From: Pirellulales bacterium
GTDB lineage: Bacteria > Planctomycetota > Planctomycetia > Pirellulales > JALHPA01
Length of the DNA stretch: 64,000 nucleotides
NCBI GenBank assembly: GCA_033762255.1
Contig: JANRLT010000060.1
Coordinates: 62,001-126,000 of the forward strand
Reading direction: 5' to 3'
A model generated the notes under the pieces. The model made no database searches. It was not told the DNA's origin and saw nothing but the letters and a program-made list of their open reading frames with translations. Positions 34,000 through 42,677 of the stretch are shown one piece after another. Within the stretch, counting starts at the first letter, position 1. Each line of letters begins with the position of its first letter. Both the position numbers and the translations under genes were made by a program.

Positions 34000-34509
34000 A
34001 TGCGCTGGTTTTGGTTTGATCGTTATTTAGAATTTCAAAGCGGCTCCCATGCGGTGGCCGTCAAAAATATCTCATTGGCCGAAGAGCATTTGCACGACCA
34101 TTTTCCCGGCGCTCCGGTTATGCCCAACTCTTTAATTATTGAGGGGCTGGCCCAGACCGGGGGGTTGCTGGTGGCGGAGGCCAAACGGTTTGAACGGCAT
34201 GTGGTATTGGCCAAATTGTCCAAGGCCATTTTTTATCATGCGGCAAAACCGGGAGATACGCTGACCTACCGGGCGAATATATTGGAAATTCGCGAAGATG
34301 GGGCGATGGTCTCGGCCACGAGCCATATCGGGGATCGTCTGCAGGCGGAAGCCGAGATTTTCTTTGCCTATTTATCCGGAAAATTGGCGGAACGCGTCCT
34401 CTTTCAGCCGGGAATGTTGCTGGCGTGGCTGCAACTGCTCCGAGTTTTTGAAGTGGGGCGCGCCGAGGACGGCAGTCCGTTGCAAATTCCGGCAAATTTA
34501 TGCCCATAG
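34000..34509 (+). CDS. FabZ-like 3-hydroxyacyl-ACP dehydratase (copy 2 of the cluster)
   Basis: The 169-residue protein shares the hot-dog motif with copy 1 but in variant form, DHFPGAPVMPNSLIIEGLAQ, where P-N-S replaces P-G-V. The catalytic His and Glu are kept. The AAKPGDTLTYRANILEI strand fits. About 20 residues follow the fold, ending in a VGRAEDGSPLQIPANLCP tail. The ATG at 34000 is preferred over the GTG at 33985. The sequence difference from copy 1 suggests that the two act on different substrates or form a heterodimer. Confidence 0.83.
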   Translation: MRWFWFDRYLEFQSGSHAVAVKNISLAEEHLHDHFPGAPVMPNSLIIEGLAQTGGLLVAEAKRFERHVVLAKLSKAIFYHAAKPGDTLTYRANILEIREDGAMVSATSHIGDRLQAEAEIFFAYLSGKLAERVLFQPGMLLAWLQLLRVFEVGRAEDGSPLQIPANLCP

Positions 34510-34627
34510 GCCAAAAAGGGACGCTTCGCTCTTGCCAAAGCTCAATCCATGCTAGGCCAGGAACGAAGTTCCCAATAAAATAGTACAAAGTCACTGATCA
34601 CTTGCGGCACAACCGGGAGCCTTATCT

Positions 34628-35908
34628 ATGCGTCGACGCGTTGTTGTTACCGGAATGGGCATGGTCAATCCCATGGGGACCGAGGTTTCCACCGTTTGGG
34701 AGCGCCTTTTACGGGGTGAATCCGGCGTTGCCCGCACCACCATCTTTGATGCCACCAACTTTCCCACTCAAATCGCCGCCGAAGTCAAAAACTGGTGTGT
34801 GAGCGACGTGGGAGAGGACCCCGCTGACTGGAAATACGCCGGTCGGCACACCCGCTTTGCCGTGGGGGCGGCCAGCAAGGCTGTTCGCGATGCGGGCTTA
34901 AACGAAGCCAATCATCAGCCTGAACGCTTTGGCGTCTATTTGGGAAGCGGCGAGGGACAGCAAGATTTTCAGTTATTCACCAAGATGATGGCCGATGCGC
35001 TCGTGGGGGAAAAGCTCGATCTGGTAAAGTTTTCGCAGGCGGGGTTGGCCACATTACATCCCCTGGCGGAACTAGAGCAAGAACCCAACATGCCCGCGGG
35101 ACATTTAGCCAGTCTGTTTAACGCCCAGGGACCAAATTCCAACTGTCTGACCGCCTGCGCCGCCAGTAGCCAGGCCGTGGGCGAAGCGGTGGAAATGATC
35201 CGCCGGGGGGATGCCGACGTGATGATCTCCGGCGGGACCCATAGTATGATCCACCCGTTTGGCGTGACGGGGTTTAACCTACTTACCACGCTAAGCCAGC
35301 GCAATGACGAGCCCGAAAAGGCCTCGCGCCCGTTCGACCGCGACCGGGACGGTTTTGTCCTGGGCGAAGGGGCGGCGATGGTAATTTTAGAGGAGTACGA
35401 GCATGCCCGTCGCCGCGGGGCCAATATTTACGCCGAAGTGGTCGGTTATGGCACGACGGCGGATGCCTACCGGATCACCGACACGCACCCCGAGGGGCGT
35501 GGGGCAATCGCTTGCATGAAAATGGCGCTGGCGGACGCCCAGCTTAATCCCTCGCAAATTGATTACATAAACGCGCACGGCACCAGCACCAGCGTGAATG
35601 ACAAGGTTGAAACGCTGGCGATCAAACAGGTATTTGGAGAGGATGCGCGAAAGATCCCAATCTCGAGCACCAAGAGCATGATGGGGCATTTGATCGCGGC
35701 GGCGGGCGCGACCGAGCTTATCATTAGCATATTGGCCATGCGGGAGGGAAAACTGCCCCCCACGATTAACTACACGACTCCCGACCCGGACTGCGACCTG
35801 GATTATATCCCTAACGAAACCCGCGAGCGCGCCGTGCGGTACGCCCTGAGCAACAGCTTTGGCTTTGGCGGCCAAAATATTTGCCTGATCGTGGGGGGCG
35901 TGGCGTGA
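34628..35908 (+). CDS. Beta-ketoacyl-ACP synthase, FabF-like (KAS II)
   Basis: The 426-residue thiolase-fold enzyme condenses an acyl thioester with malonyl-ACP. The triad is in place: Cys177 in LTACAASSQAVGEA, His317 in INAHGTSTSVND and His354 in KSMMGHLIAAAG. The FDRDRDGFVLGEGAAM loop and the C-terminal SNSFGFGGQNICLIV are also typical. A GGGAGCC site lies before the start. With the two dehydratases and the long ACP it could extend and dehydrate a chain. The cluster contains no reductase (FabG or FabI), so these must come from elsewhere. Confidence 0.93.
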   Translation: MRRRVVVTGMGMVNPMGTEVSTVWERLLRGESGVARTTIFDATNFPTQIAAEVKNWCVSDVGEDPADWKYAGRHTRFAVGAASKAVRDAGLNEANHQPERFGVYLGSGEGQQDFQLFTKMMADALVGEKLDLVKFSQAGLATLHPLAELEQEPNMPAGHLASLFNAQGPNSNCLTACAASSQAVGEAVEMIRRGDADVMISGGTHSMIHPFGVTGFNLLTTLSQRNDEPEKASRPFDRDRDGFVLGEGAAMVILEEYEHARRRGANIYAEVVGYGTTADAYRITDTHPEGRGAIACMKMALADAQLNPSQIDYINAHGTSTSVNDKVETLAIKQVFGEDARKIPISSTKSMMGHLIAAAGATELIISILAMREGKLPPTINYTTPDPDCDLDYIPNETRERAVRYALSNSFGFGGQNICLIVGGVA

Positions 35909-35915
35909 GGGGGGA

Positions 35916-36206
35916 CTAAATTCTCGACTTCCAAACGCACCCATCGCGTGAACCATGAATGATGGCGAATACTTCGACGCGATCATTAAGGGTCACATAG
36001 TAGACAACATGGGGGAATTTTTTATGCGAGCAGCTCGGACATCTTGCCAGACGCAGCCATACATTTCCGGAAATTATTCTATGCTTTTCAGCAATTATGT
36101 TGTTTGTAAATTTTATGCCCAGATTGGCTTGTTTGGTTTGGTAGTAACCCACGATTTCACGCAAGTCCTCCTCGGCTCGCGTGCTTAATCTGACAGGTAA
36201 ACTCAT
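35916..36206 (-). pseudogene. ParE/RelE-type toxin with a scrambled middle
   Basis: The open frame is 96 codons and its start overlaps the antitoxin stop by ATGA. The N-terminus (RLSTRAEEDLREIVGYYQ) and the C-terminus (KFPHVVYYVTLNDRVEVFAI) match RelE/ParE toxins. Residues 40-61 do not. In another frame of the same DNA the missing part reads LKSIE, a stop, FPEMYGCVWQDVRAARIK, which is exactly what the family has here. Thus two compensating frameshifts, one near 36088 and one at the A-run near 36024, have replaced about 22 residues of the core. A stop in the original frame shows further decay. The product is probably inactive. Confidence 0.75.
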
Positions 36207-36427
36207 CCCTTCCCCCGCAACTGATCAAGTACCTCGCGCCAGGGACGTCCTGATTGGGGATTGGCATCAAGTTCGGCGCGACGTTTGGCTATTTCCGCAA
36301 GATGCCAATCGGGAATTTCGCCGGGGAGAATCGCTTCTGGCAAACTTTCCCACAGCCGCTCGATCAACTCTAGGCGCTCGGCCACAGACAAACGCTCGAT
36401 ATCAGCTGCTTCCAGCTTAATAGCCAT
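36203..36427 (-). CDS. Addiction-module antitoxin of the TIGR02574 type
   Basis: The 74-residue protein reads IERLSVAERLELIERLWESL, then IPDWHLAEIAKRRAELDANP and GRPWREVLDQLRGKG, the standard form of the putative addiction module component paired with RelE/ParE toxins. The N-terminal helix pair is thought to bind DNA, and the tail to bind and neutralise the toxin. It is intact, and its stop overlaps the toxin start by four bases, so the two are translationally coupled. With the toxin broken (35916-36206), it may persist as an orphan. Confidence 0.88.
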   Translation of the reverse strand: MAIKLEAADIERLSVAERLELIERLWESLPEAILPGEIPDWHLAEIAKRRAELDANPQSGRPWREVLDQLRGKG

Positions 36428-36523
36428 CTTTCACTGCGGAATATGAATTAAGAGCGAATTTCAAAGTTTACACGCCGCTAGCCATATTATTGCTTAAATC
36501 CTGATTGAAATCCATGATTACAT

Positions 36524-36571
36524 AAAAAACAAAACACGAACGGTCCGTCCGTGATGGCCGTGGACCGTTCG
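36524..36571 (-). terminator. Strong hairpin terminator
   Basis: CGAACGGTCC at 36537-36546 and GGACCGTTCG at 36562-36571 form a ten-pair stem. The minus strand then has GTGTTTTGTTTTTTATG, so it ends transcription of the gene at 36643-37005. The plus strand has a weaker T-run and may end readthrough in that direction. Confidence 0.75.
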
Positions 36572-36642
36572 CATTTGTTTATTATCTGGCTAAATGCCAA
36601 AATTCTTTTCAGGCGGAAGCATTTTGACATGTAAATCCCGGC

Positions 36643-37005
36643 TTACGGACCGATCCCGCCGGGATTCTTTGCCAAAAAGTCGCGCGGACCGCGAGTTGTG
36701 TAATAGGGGTACGCCACCGTGCCGTTACCCGCATAAGGGCCGGTCGGTTCGCCACCCATGGTCGTGCTGGCGTGGGCGGCTCCACAATGATTACAGATGC
36801 CCTTTAGCAGGCCATGACCACACCGGGGGCAGCTTTGTCCACAGCTATCGCAACCTCCACCGGCGGCATAACCGCAGCTATCTCCTTTGCAACCGTGTCC
36901 CACTCCGCAGCCCCAGGCATGGCTGCCCAGGCGGTCAACTGCACAGCATCCGCCGGATGCGGCCAGCAACACCGCCGCGGCCAGTAATAGACAAGCTTGT
37001 TTCAT
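36643..37005 (-). CDS. Small Cys/Gly-rich exported protein, planctomycete type
   Basis: The ATG at 37005 has an AAGGAA site. The 120-residue product has a signal peptide (MKQACLLLAAAVLLAASGGC), possibly a lipoprotein signal with Cys20. A segment dense in cysteine follows (CGVGHGCKGDSCGY, CDSCGQSCPRCGHG, CNHCG), which may bind metal or form disulphides. The last residues YYTTRGPRDFLAKNPGGIGP are a C-terminal signature I associate with small exported planctomycete proteins. The function is unknown. The leader contains a hairpin at 37038-37070. Confidence 0.7.
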   Translation of the reverse strand: MKQACLLLAAAVLLAASGGCCAVDRLGSHAWGCGVGHGCKGDSCGYAAGGGCDSCGQSCPRCGHGLLKGICNHCGAAHASTTMGGEPTGPYAGNGTVAYPYYTTRGPRDFLAKNPGGIGP

Positions 37006-37325
37006 GGCGATTCCTTTCGCGCGGGAAAATGAACAGAGGGTTTTGCCTGGTCTGGGTCGAGGCAAAACTCTCCCTAAATGAGCGTTTTTGGGGGCTACCT
37101 ACTGCTAGCGTTGACCATGGCACCGGTGGTTCACCGACCCGGTACAACCTCTACTAGCCTTATCGTCCGCAAGAGACGTAAAATCCAACAGATCGGCATA
37201 AACGGCGCATCCGGCAAGCTGGGCAAACTGGGTGGTCGCTTGGAGAGTGCCTAAGTTTCTTTCCGCGGAGGAGTAATTCTGTTTTTTGCTTGCTTCTAAA
37301 CCATGAAGCAGCCAGGATTTACATT
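37006..37325. other. Divergent intergenic region with a leader hairpin
   Basis: No gene is seen. It holds the hairpin at 37038-37070 and the unlocated promoters of the two divergent genes. Confidence 0.4.
37038..37070 (-). promoter_or_regulatory. Stem-loop in the 5' leader of the Cys-rich protein gene
   Basis: GGGTTTTGCCT and AGGCAAAACTC pair around an 11-base loop, some 33 bases before the start codon. It could control message stability or translation; no known riboswitch is recognised. Confidence 0.35.
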
Positions 37326-37871
37326 ATGGAGCCACGTTTAAATTCCGAGCAAGCATTTCGTGCCCCGCCAGGGTCGGCGGAAGAGTCTGGCGGTTTGCCT
37401 TTGCCATCGACCAACGGAATTAATCCGGACGCCCTGGCCCAGGCTTGGGAAAAGCAACCCTCGGCGCGTAACAATAATGCATCCACCCAGCCGCCACATT
37501 TAGTCCCTGTCGATCACCCCGTAAATCCATCGGCTACGAATGGGGACGTTCTACCCCAGCCTGGCAAGCGTGCGTGGCAGTTTAGCATGGGGACGATCCA
37601 TGTGTTGTTATTTGTCGCGGCGATGACTTTTGCCGCGTGGGCGGGCTTGATGCAAAATCCAGCAGCCAACGAGGGGTTTCCCTTTTGGATTTTACTGCCG
37701 GTGATTTTGCCCTTGGGACTGTTTATGTTATTGGGGGTGGCCCAAAAAGGCGCGGCCTTGTACCGCCACTGGCGGACCGAGCAAACATGGTATGCGGAAC
37801 AGCAGGCACAAAATCCTTGGTCCCAGGGAAAAATTTCATCCACCGAGAATCAGCCAACCAGTCCAGAGTGA
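37326..37871 (+). CDS. Hypothetical protein with two membrane segments
   Basis: The ATG at 37326 gives 181 residues. The first 85 are polar and low-complexity, rich in Pro, Asn and Ser (PGSAEESGGLPLPSTN, NNNASTQPPHLV). Two hydrophobic segments follow, at about 88-108 (TIHVLLFVAAMTFAAWAG) and 120-140 (FWILLPVILPLGLFMLLGV). A short basic and polar tail ends it. No family is recognised. Its stop is 40 bases from the stop of the convergent exporter gene. Confidence 0.6.
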   Translation: MEPRLNSEQAFRAPPGSAEESGGLPLPSTNGINPDALAQAWEKQPSARNNNASTQPPHLVPVDHPVNPSATNGDVLPQPGKRAWQFSMGTIHVLLFVAAMTFAAWAGLMQNPAANEGFPFWILLPVILPLGLFMLLGVAQKGAALYRHWRTEQTWYAEQQAQNPWSQGKISSTENQPTSPE

Positions 37872-37910
37872 AGCCACTCTTTGACAGGTTGCTTATGCTT
37901 CTCGAGATAT

Positions 37911-40898
37911 TTAGGCTGCGCGCTGCTGGTTAACAGAGTCGGGTGCGATATTTTCCAGCGGTAATTCTCCGGAAACTTGCTTAAATTCTTCTTGCGTGGC
38001 CTGCGCAATAGAGGGGGAACTGGTTGTCTCGTGTGGCGGGATAACCGGTTTGGCTTCTTGGTTTTGCAGCCAAGAGACGCGCAATTCCGCGGGGGCGACT
38101 GGGGGTTGTTGGACAATGCGCCCGAGCGCGAGAAGTTCCAACGGTAGAGAATTGGCCTCAGGCATCGGGTCTAGGTGAGAGGAATTTGTAATTAGGGGAT
38201 TGTGAATTTCACGTTCCATCGTTGGAGCGGCATTTTTGTGGCGTGTCGTTGAGAGCCACCGCAGCAAAATAGGTAGTAAAACCATGGAAGTCAGCGTGCA
38301 AAAGGTAATGCCCAGGGTCAGCACCCGCCCCAGACTGTGTAAACCCTGGTGACTGGCCAGCATCAGGCTGCCAAACCCGATGATCGTGGTCAGGGCATCG
38401 ACCATGATGGCCAGCGCTGTGGCGGGGGTCATGTGATAGCGGCCCGGTTGTTCCAGATAATTATGGACAATATGCACCCCGTAATCGATGCCGATGCCCA
38501 TGATGAGCGGCAGGGCGATCATATTTGCGGGATTGAGGGGTTGATTGATCCAGGCCAGCATTCCAAAAGTTTGCAGCATCCCCAAAATTAACGGCAGCGC
38601 GGCCAGACAGCAGTGCCAGACATTTTGAAAATCGAGCCACAGGACAACGGCGATAACCACCAGGGCATAAATCGCGGCCTGTTCAAAACTTCGTTTCATA
38701 TCGCGCGAGGCTTCATACGCTTGCAACGGATTACCTGTCGCACGGGGGTCGATTTTGCGTACATCGGCCACAAACTTTTGTAAAGCCGCCATATTCCAAA
38801 TATTTCCCCGGCCGTAAATTTTTAGTAGGTATTGTCCATTTTGTCCGACAAACCGGTCCACTAGACTGTCCGGTAAATCGCTGAGCCGCGGGGGAGCGGG
38901 ATTGGCCACGGATTTTAATAAGTGCAACCGGCTCAGCAATTCGCCTGCGGAGTTTTGTTGAAAGGCAGACAGCCGCGCATAGCATTCCGCCGGGGGAAGC
39001 CGCCGCAACAGGTCCCGTAACTGGGCGCATTGTTGGGCTAGTCCGGCGGAGTCCGGCTGGCGTTCCCACTGGGCTTGTAACGTGGCCAGTTGCGCTCCCA
39101 GGCGTTCCAATAAGTCCACCGCGATCAGCGGCGGACGCTCCGGCAGATTTGCCAAGGACTGCGAAACGGATTCGATCTGTTGGGTGTAACCGGGGTCTCT
39201 TTGGGGTAATAATGAGACGATTTCTTGCGTTCGTTCCACCGACGCCAGTTTGACGAATTCCGCTTTGCGTCGCAGCAATTCTTCGCGGGTGGGGGCGATG
39301 GATATCGCGTACCATACGCTTTGTTCGCTTTGTTGCAGTAATTTTTGCTCCCAGGCGACGCTTTCCAGTCCCTGCGGTTGAAGATTAAGCAGATTGTAAT
39401 CGTACCACAATCGGGGCAGGCCCCACGCCAGCGCGGCTGTTGCCAATAGACCCGCGAACATGGTCATTCGGGGCAAATTCCACAAGGGAAAAAAGAGCCG
39501 GTGGACCGGCAGCGCCACGGGAAGGGATGCTCCCCAGCGGCTCCGATCAACCAGATATAAGCAAACGGGCAAGATATAAAGCTGGGCGATCGCGCATAAA
39601 ATCAACCCCCCTCCCGCGATGATTCCCAACTCCGCCACTCCGGTAAAGCTGGTACACGCCGCCGAGAAAAACGCGATGGCCGTGGTAACCGCTCCCGTGA
39701 ATATTCCGGGCCCCACCGCGGTCGAGGTGTTTAGTATCGCCTGGGTCGGGTCCTCCCCCTGGGCGCGATATTGCAAATAGCGCGCGACATAATAGGTGCC
39801 GTAGTCTATTCCCACGCCAATTAACGTGGCGGTAAACGTGACACTCAGGATATTTAAATGTCCCACGGCCAACGTGGCAAATCCAAACGACCACGCCATG
39901 CCCAATAGTAATACCAGATTGGCTAAGAGGGCATGCCGCACCCCGCCAAAACCGGCGATAATGATAACTAACACGCCAGCCAAGGAGATCACACTGCCCC
40001 AAAGCATGGAATCCTGGCTGGCCCGCATTTCGTCATTTTCCATGACCGGCAGGCCCGTTAACCCCAAACCCACTCCGGGAAATTTCAGCCGGATCCGCGC
40101 CAACAATCCGCGTAATTCGTCGGTCGCTTCGCTGTACGGGGCGAGCTTGTTATTTCCCGGATCTAGCCGCAACAGCACAAAACCCAGCCGTCCATTGGGG
40201 CTGAGCAGATATTCGGCATGGGTCTGGCTAAGCGTGGTGACGGCGGCGGGCAGATCCGGCCAAGGGGAAGGATATTCCGCGGACGATCCCTCAAACACCC
40301 GTATCAGGCAATTTAAGTAATGCCGCAAATTAGCCTGTGCGGCGATGGCGGGGGGCGCGTCTCCGCCAGCCAGGGTTTGGCACCGCCACACCAGTCCCCC
40401 CAAAGTCTTACTGACTTGCAAGCGGGTCCATTCCCCCTGGACAATAGCGGTGGATTCCGGCAAGGACTGTTGTAGCTGGGTAAGTTCCTCGGGTTCGAGA
40501 TAATACAGCCCCTTGGAGCGAATTTTGGATAGATCGACCTCATGCAAGACCGAGCGAAACAAGCGATGGTCGCGGTTGAGTTCCTCCGACACCTCGCGCA
40601 GCACGGGAATTAATTCTTCGCGGCTATGCCCCTCGACGACAATGACGGCATCGTCTTGTTCGCCAAATTCATGGACAAACTCGGTCCATAATCGTTGGTA
40701 ATCACTATGGGGGTCAATCAAGTCCGTGCGGCCGGATTTGTATCCCAAAGCCAGAACGGTATAAATGGTGGCCAATAATCCCAAACCGACCGCCACGCCC
40801 AGCGTGGTCCAGGAATACCGCAAAAGTACCGGCATGGGGCGCGTGAGGGCCCAAACGATCCAATTAAGTCGGGGGTGGGACTGGTCCGCTGCCGTCAT
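37911..40898 (-). CDS. RND/MMPL-family exporter, HpnN-like
   Basis: The 995-residue protein has the two-repeat RND plan: a membrane helix near residue 30, a large outer loop, a bundle of helices at about 290-470, a second outer loop, and a second bundle at about 705-870. The motif GVGIDYGTYYVARYLQYRAQ in the first bundle and GIGIDYGVHIVHNYLE in the second are the MMPL signature with the proton-relay Asp. It resembles the hopanoid-associated transporter HpnN of bacteria that carry lipids to the outer membrane, but no hopanoid genes are nearby. A soluble tail of about 110 residues follows. No adaptor or outer-membrane partner is encoded here. Confidence 0.85.
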   Translation of the reverse strand: MTAADQSHPRLNWIVWALTRPMPVLLRYSWTTLGVAVGLGLLATIYTVLALGYKSGRTDLIDPHSDYQRLWTEFVHEFGEQDDAVIVVEGHSREELIPVLREVSEELNRDHRLFRSVLHEVDLSKIRSKGLYYLEPEELTQLQQSLPESTAIVQGEWTRLQVSKTLGGLVWRCQTLAGGDAPPAIAAQANLRHYLNCLIRVFEGSSAEYPSPWPDLPAAVTTLSQTHAEYLLSPNGRLGFVLLRLDPGNNKLAPYSEATDELRGLLARIRLKFPGVGLGLTGLPVMENDEMRASQDSMLWGSVISLAGVLVIIIAGFGGVRHALLANLVLLLGMAWSFGFATLAVGHLNILSVTFTATLIGVGIDYGTYYVARYLQYRAQGEDPTQAILNTSTAVGPGIFTGAVTTAIAFFSAACTSFTGVAELGIIAGGGLILCAIAQLYILPVCLYLVDRSRWGASLPVALPVHRLFFPLWNLPRMTMFAGLLATAALAWGLPRLWYDYNLLNLQPQGLESVAWEQKLLQQSEQSVWYAISIAPTREELLRRKAEFVKLASVERTQEIVSLLPQRDPGYTQQIESVSQSLANLPERPPLIAVDLLERLGAQLATLQAQWERQPDSAGLAQQCAQLRDLLRRLPPAECYARLSAFQQNSAGELLSRLHLLKSVANPAPPRLSDLPDSLVDRFVGQNGQYLLKIYGRGNIWNMAALQKFVADVRKIDPRATGNPLQAYEASRDMKRSFEQAAIYALVVIAVVLWLDFQNVWHCCLAALPLILGMLQTFGMLAWINQPLNPANMIALPLIMGIGIDYGVHIVHNYLEQPGRYHMTPATALAIMVDALTTIIGFGSLMLASHQGLHSLGRVLTLGITFCTLTSMVLLPILLRWLSTTRHKNAAPTMEREIHNPLITNSSHLDPMPEANSLPLELLALGRIVQQPPVAPAELRVSWLQNQEAKPVIPPHETTSSPSIAQATQEEFKQVSGELPLENIAPDSVNQQRAA

Positions 40899-41033
40899 TG
40901 CGCCTCCATGCGCAGTCGGTAAATAACCAAACGAAAGCTGTCATTGCTAGCACGCCCGCGCGGCGGTCTAGCCAAGCGGCTGTATTGTAAACGCTAGCGG
41001 CATGGCTTTCCAAGAGAGCTTTTATGGCGTGGT

Positions 41034-41453
41034 CTAGGCGGCGGGCGGATCGGTAAGAATCATCCAGGAAACGCCAAATTTATCGGCGACCATTCCAAAT
41101 CCCGGCGAAAAAAAGGTTGATCCAAAGGGCATTTGCACTTGGCCCCCCGGTTCGAGGGCCTGAAATGCCCGCTGGGCATCCGCCACGGTAGGGAAATTGA
41201 GTGATAGCGAAATTCCCTGAAATCGCGGCTGGCCCGAATTCATCCCATCCGACGCCATCACCGTGCTATCGCCGATTTTTACTACGCAATGCATGATTTT
41301 ATCCTCGGCGTCAGGGGGGATTGAGCCGGGAGGAGCGTCCGGGTTTTCCCTGAATCGCATCAGCATGGTCACGGTGGCGCCCAGCGCTTGTTCATAAAAG
41401 CGCAGCGCTTCCTCGCAATGTCCATCAAAAAACAGATACGGTTCGATTTTCAT
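41034..41453 (-). CDS. PhnB-like VOC protein
   Basis: The 139-residue protein has the paired betaalphabetabetabeta fold of the PhnB subgroup: EPYLFFDGHCEEALRFYEQALG, then the HCVVKIGDSTVMASDGMN strand pair and the closing FFSPGFGMVADKFGVSWMIL. Proteins of this kind were named after a gene in the phosphonate operon, but most have no known activity. It has no operon partner. Confidence 0.85.
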   Translation of the reverse strand: MKIEPYLFFDGHCEEALRFYEQALGATVTMLMRFRENPDAPPGSIPPDAEDKIMHCVVKIGDSTVMASDGMNSGQPRFQGISLSLNFPTVADAQRAFQALEPGGQVQMPFGSTFFSPGFGMVADKFGVSWMILTDPPAA

Positions 41454-41593
41454 GGGTTGAAATCATGTTTTGTTGGTGTTAGATGGAAAACGAAGGGGCG
41501 CACGATAACTAACTTCCCCGCGAAAATCCGCCAAATATTGTGCTAGCGGGAATTCGGTGCGTCATCATTCTGTTTCTTACTGTTATAGCGATA

Positions 41594-42292
41594 CTACGGT
41601 TCCACCGACTTCTGCTTTTCTTGAATCGGGGGAGGGGGTGATACGGTGGAAACAGGTGGGGTGCTGGGAATCGTCGCCGCAGCATCCCCCGTGGCGGGCG
41701 GATTTGCGGGCGGGGGCGCGTCATCTCCCTTGCCGCTGGGAGTATCCATCCCAATTCCTGCCTCGGCCTCGCAAATCGTTTTTAACTGGGCCAAACCTTT
41801 TTCAAAATCCTTCCCCACCATTTCGTCCATGTTGATAAACAGGCTGACCGCTTTTCCCAGGAAGTCATTTTTGCCACTCATTTTCCAGGTGACGATGGTG
41901 CCGGTCCCGTCGGGGACAAAATCAAACTCCACGTCATTTGTACCCGCAAACGGGCGCACAAATTCCAACCGCATGTCGATTTCCTGTCCAGGCAGGCTAT
42001 TGGTGATGGTCATTTTTCCTTCGCCGACATCGCTGTTGCCATTCCAGCTATATTCCGCCCCTTTGCCGGCCGCGGGGCCGGCATAGGTGGTTTTCATTTG
42101 GGGATCTTTTTTGGCCCAGGGGGACCAATCTTCCCATTCGCGCAGGTTGTTCACCTGGGCAAAGACGACTTGCGACGGCGCGGCGATTTTGGCCGTGCGA
42201 ACCACTTGAAAGTTCGTCGGCTGTAATCCCACGGTTAAAAAAAACACGCCGATGATCAACATCACGCCCAATAACGCGCGCTTCCACCACAT
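41594..42292 (-). CDS. Membrane-anchored SRPBCC (polyketide cyclase-like) protein
   Basis: The start at 42292 has an AGGGAGCG site; an ATG at 42370 lacks one. The 232-residue product has one N-terminal membrane helix (RALLGVMLIIGVFFLTVGL). A Bet v1-like domain follows, with the opening NFQVVRTAKIAAPSQVVFAQ strand and NLREWEDWSPWAKKDPQMK, TYAGPAAGKGAEYSWNGN and a long C-terminal helix VGKDFEKGLAQLKTICE. The fold has a deep cavity for hydrophobic ligands. A Pro/Ala/Thr-rich tail of about 60 residues ends it. The ligand is unknown. Confidence 0.78.
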   Translation of the reverse strand: MWWKRALLGVMLIIGVFFLTVGLQPTNFQVVRTAKIAAPSQVVFAQVNNLREWEDWSPWAKKDPQMKTTYAGPAAGKGAEYSWNGNSDVGEGKMTITNSLPGQEIDMRLEFVRPFAGTNDVEFDFVPDGTGTIVTWKMSGKNDFLGKAVSLFINMDEMVGKDFEKGLAQLKTICEAEAGIGMDTPSGKGDDAPPPANPPATGDAAATIPSTPPVSTVSPPPPIQEKQKSVEP

Positions 42293-42677
42293 AAAACGCT
42301 CCCTAAAGATAAATGTCGGCACATGAAACTTTTCGCTTGTGCGCGGAATTGGCCGCTCGCGCACTGTCAACGCCTCGATTCGGATGAGCTATAGTGCACT
42401 AGCCCACGGTCACAGCGGCAAAAAATTGCGGGCAAATGCTTCGCAGGCGTTGGCCCCAATTTGAATCGATCACATTGATACTGCGTTAGTTTAACTTTTT
42501 GGTGGTTTAGAAGCTAGCGAAAAATAGTGGACGTTATCCCCTTGTCCTAATGGCATATTTTGCTTGCCGCAGCCGCGGCGTGTCCCCTACAATGGGGCCT
42601 TGCAAGAATGACGACACTCTTTTCGCACGGCCAGCTATCCCTAGCCGTCTGTGTTGCCGTTTTAACCTGTGGATTTC
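42293..42677. other. Divergent intergenic region between the SRPBCC and nitrilase genes
   Basis: No gene is seen. A promoter-like pair for the rightward gene lies at 42564-42593. Confidence 0.45.
42564..42593 (+). promoter_or_regulatory. Candidate promoter of the carbon-nitrogen hydrolase gene
   Basis: TTGCCG at 42564-42569 and TACAAT at 42588-42593 are 18 bases apart. The leader would be about 80 bases. Confidence 0.35.
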
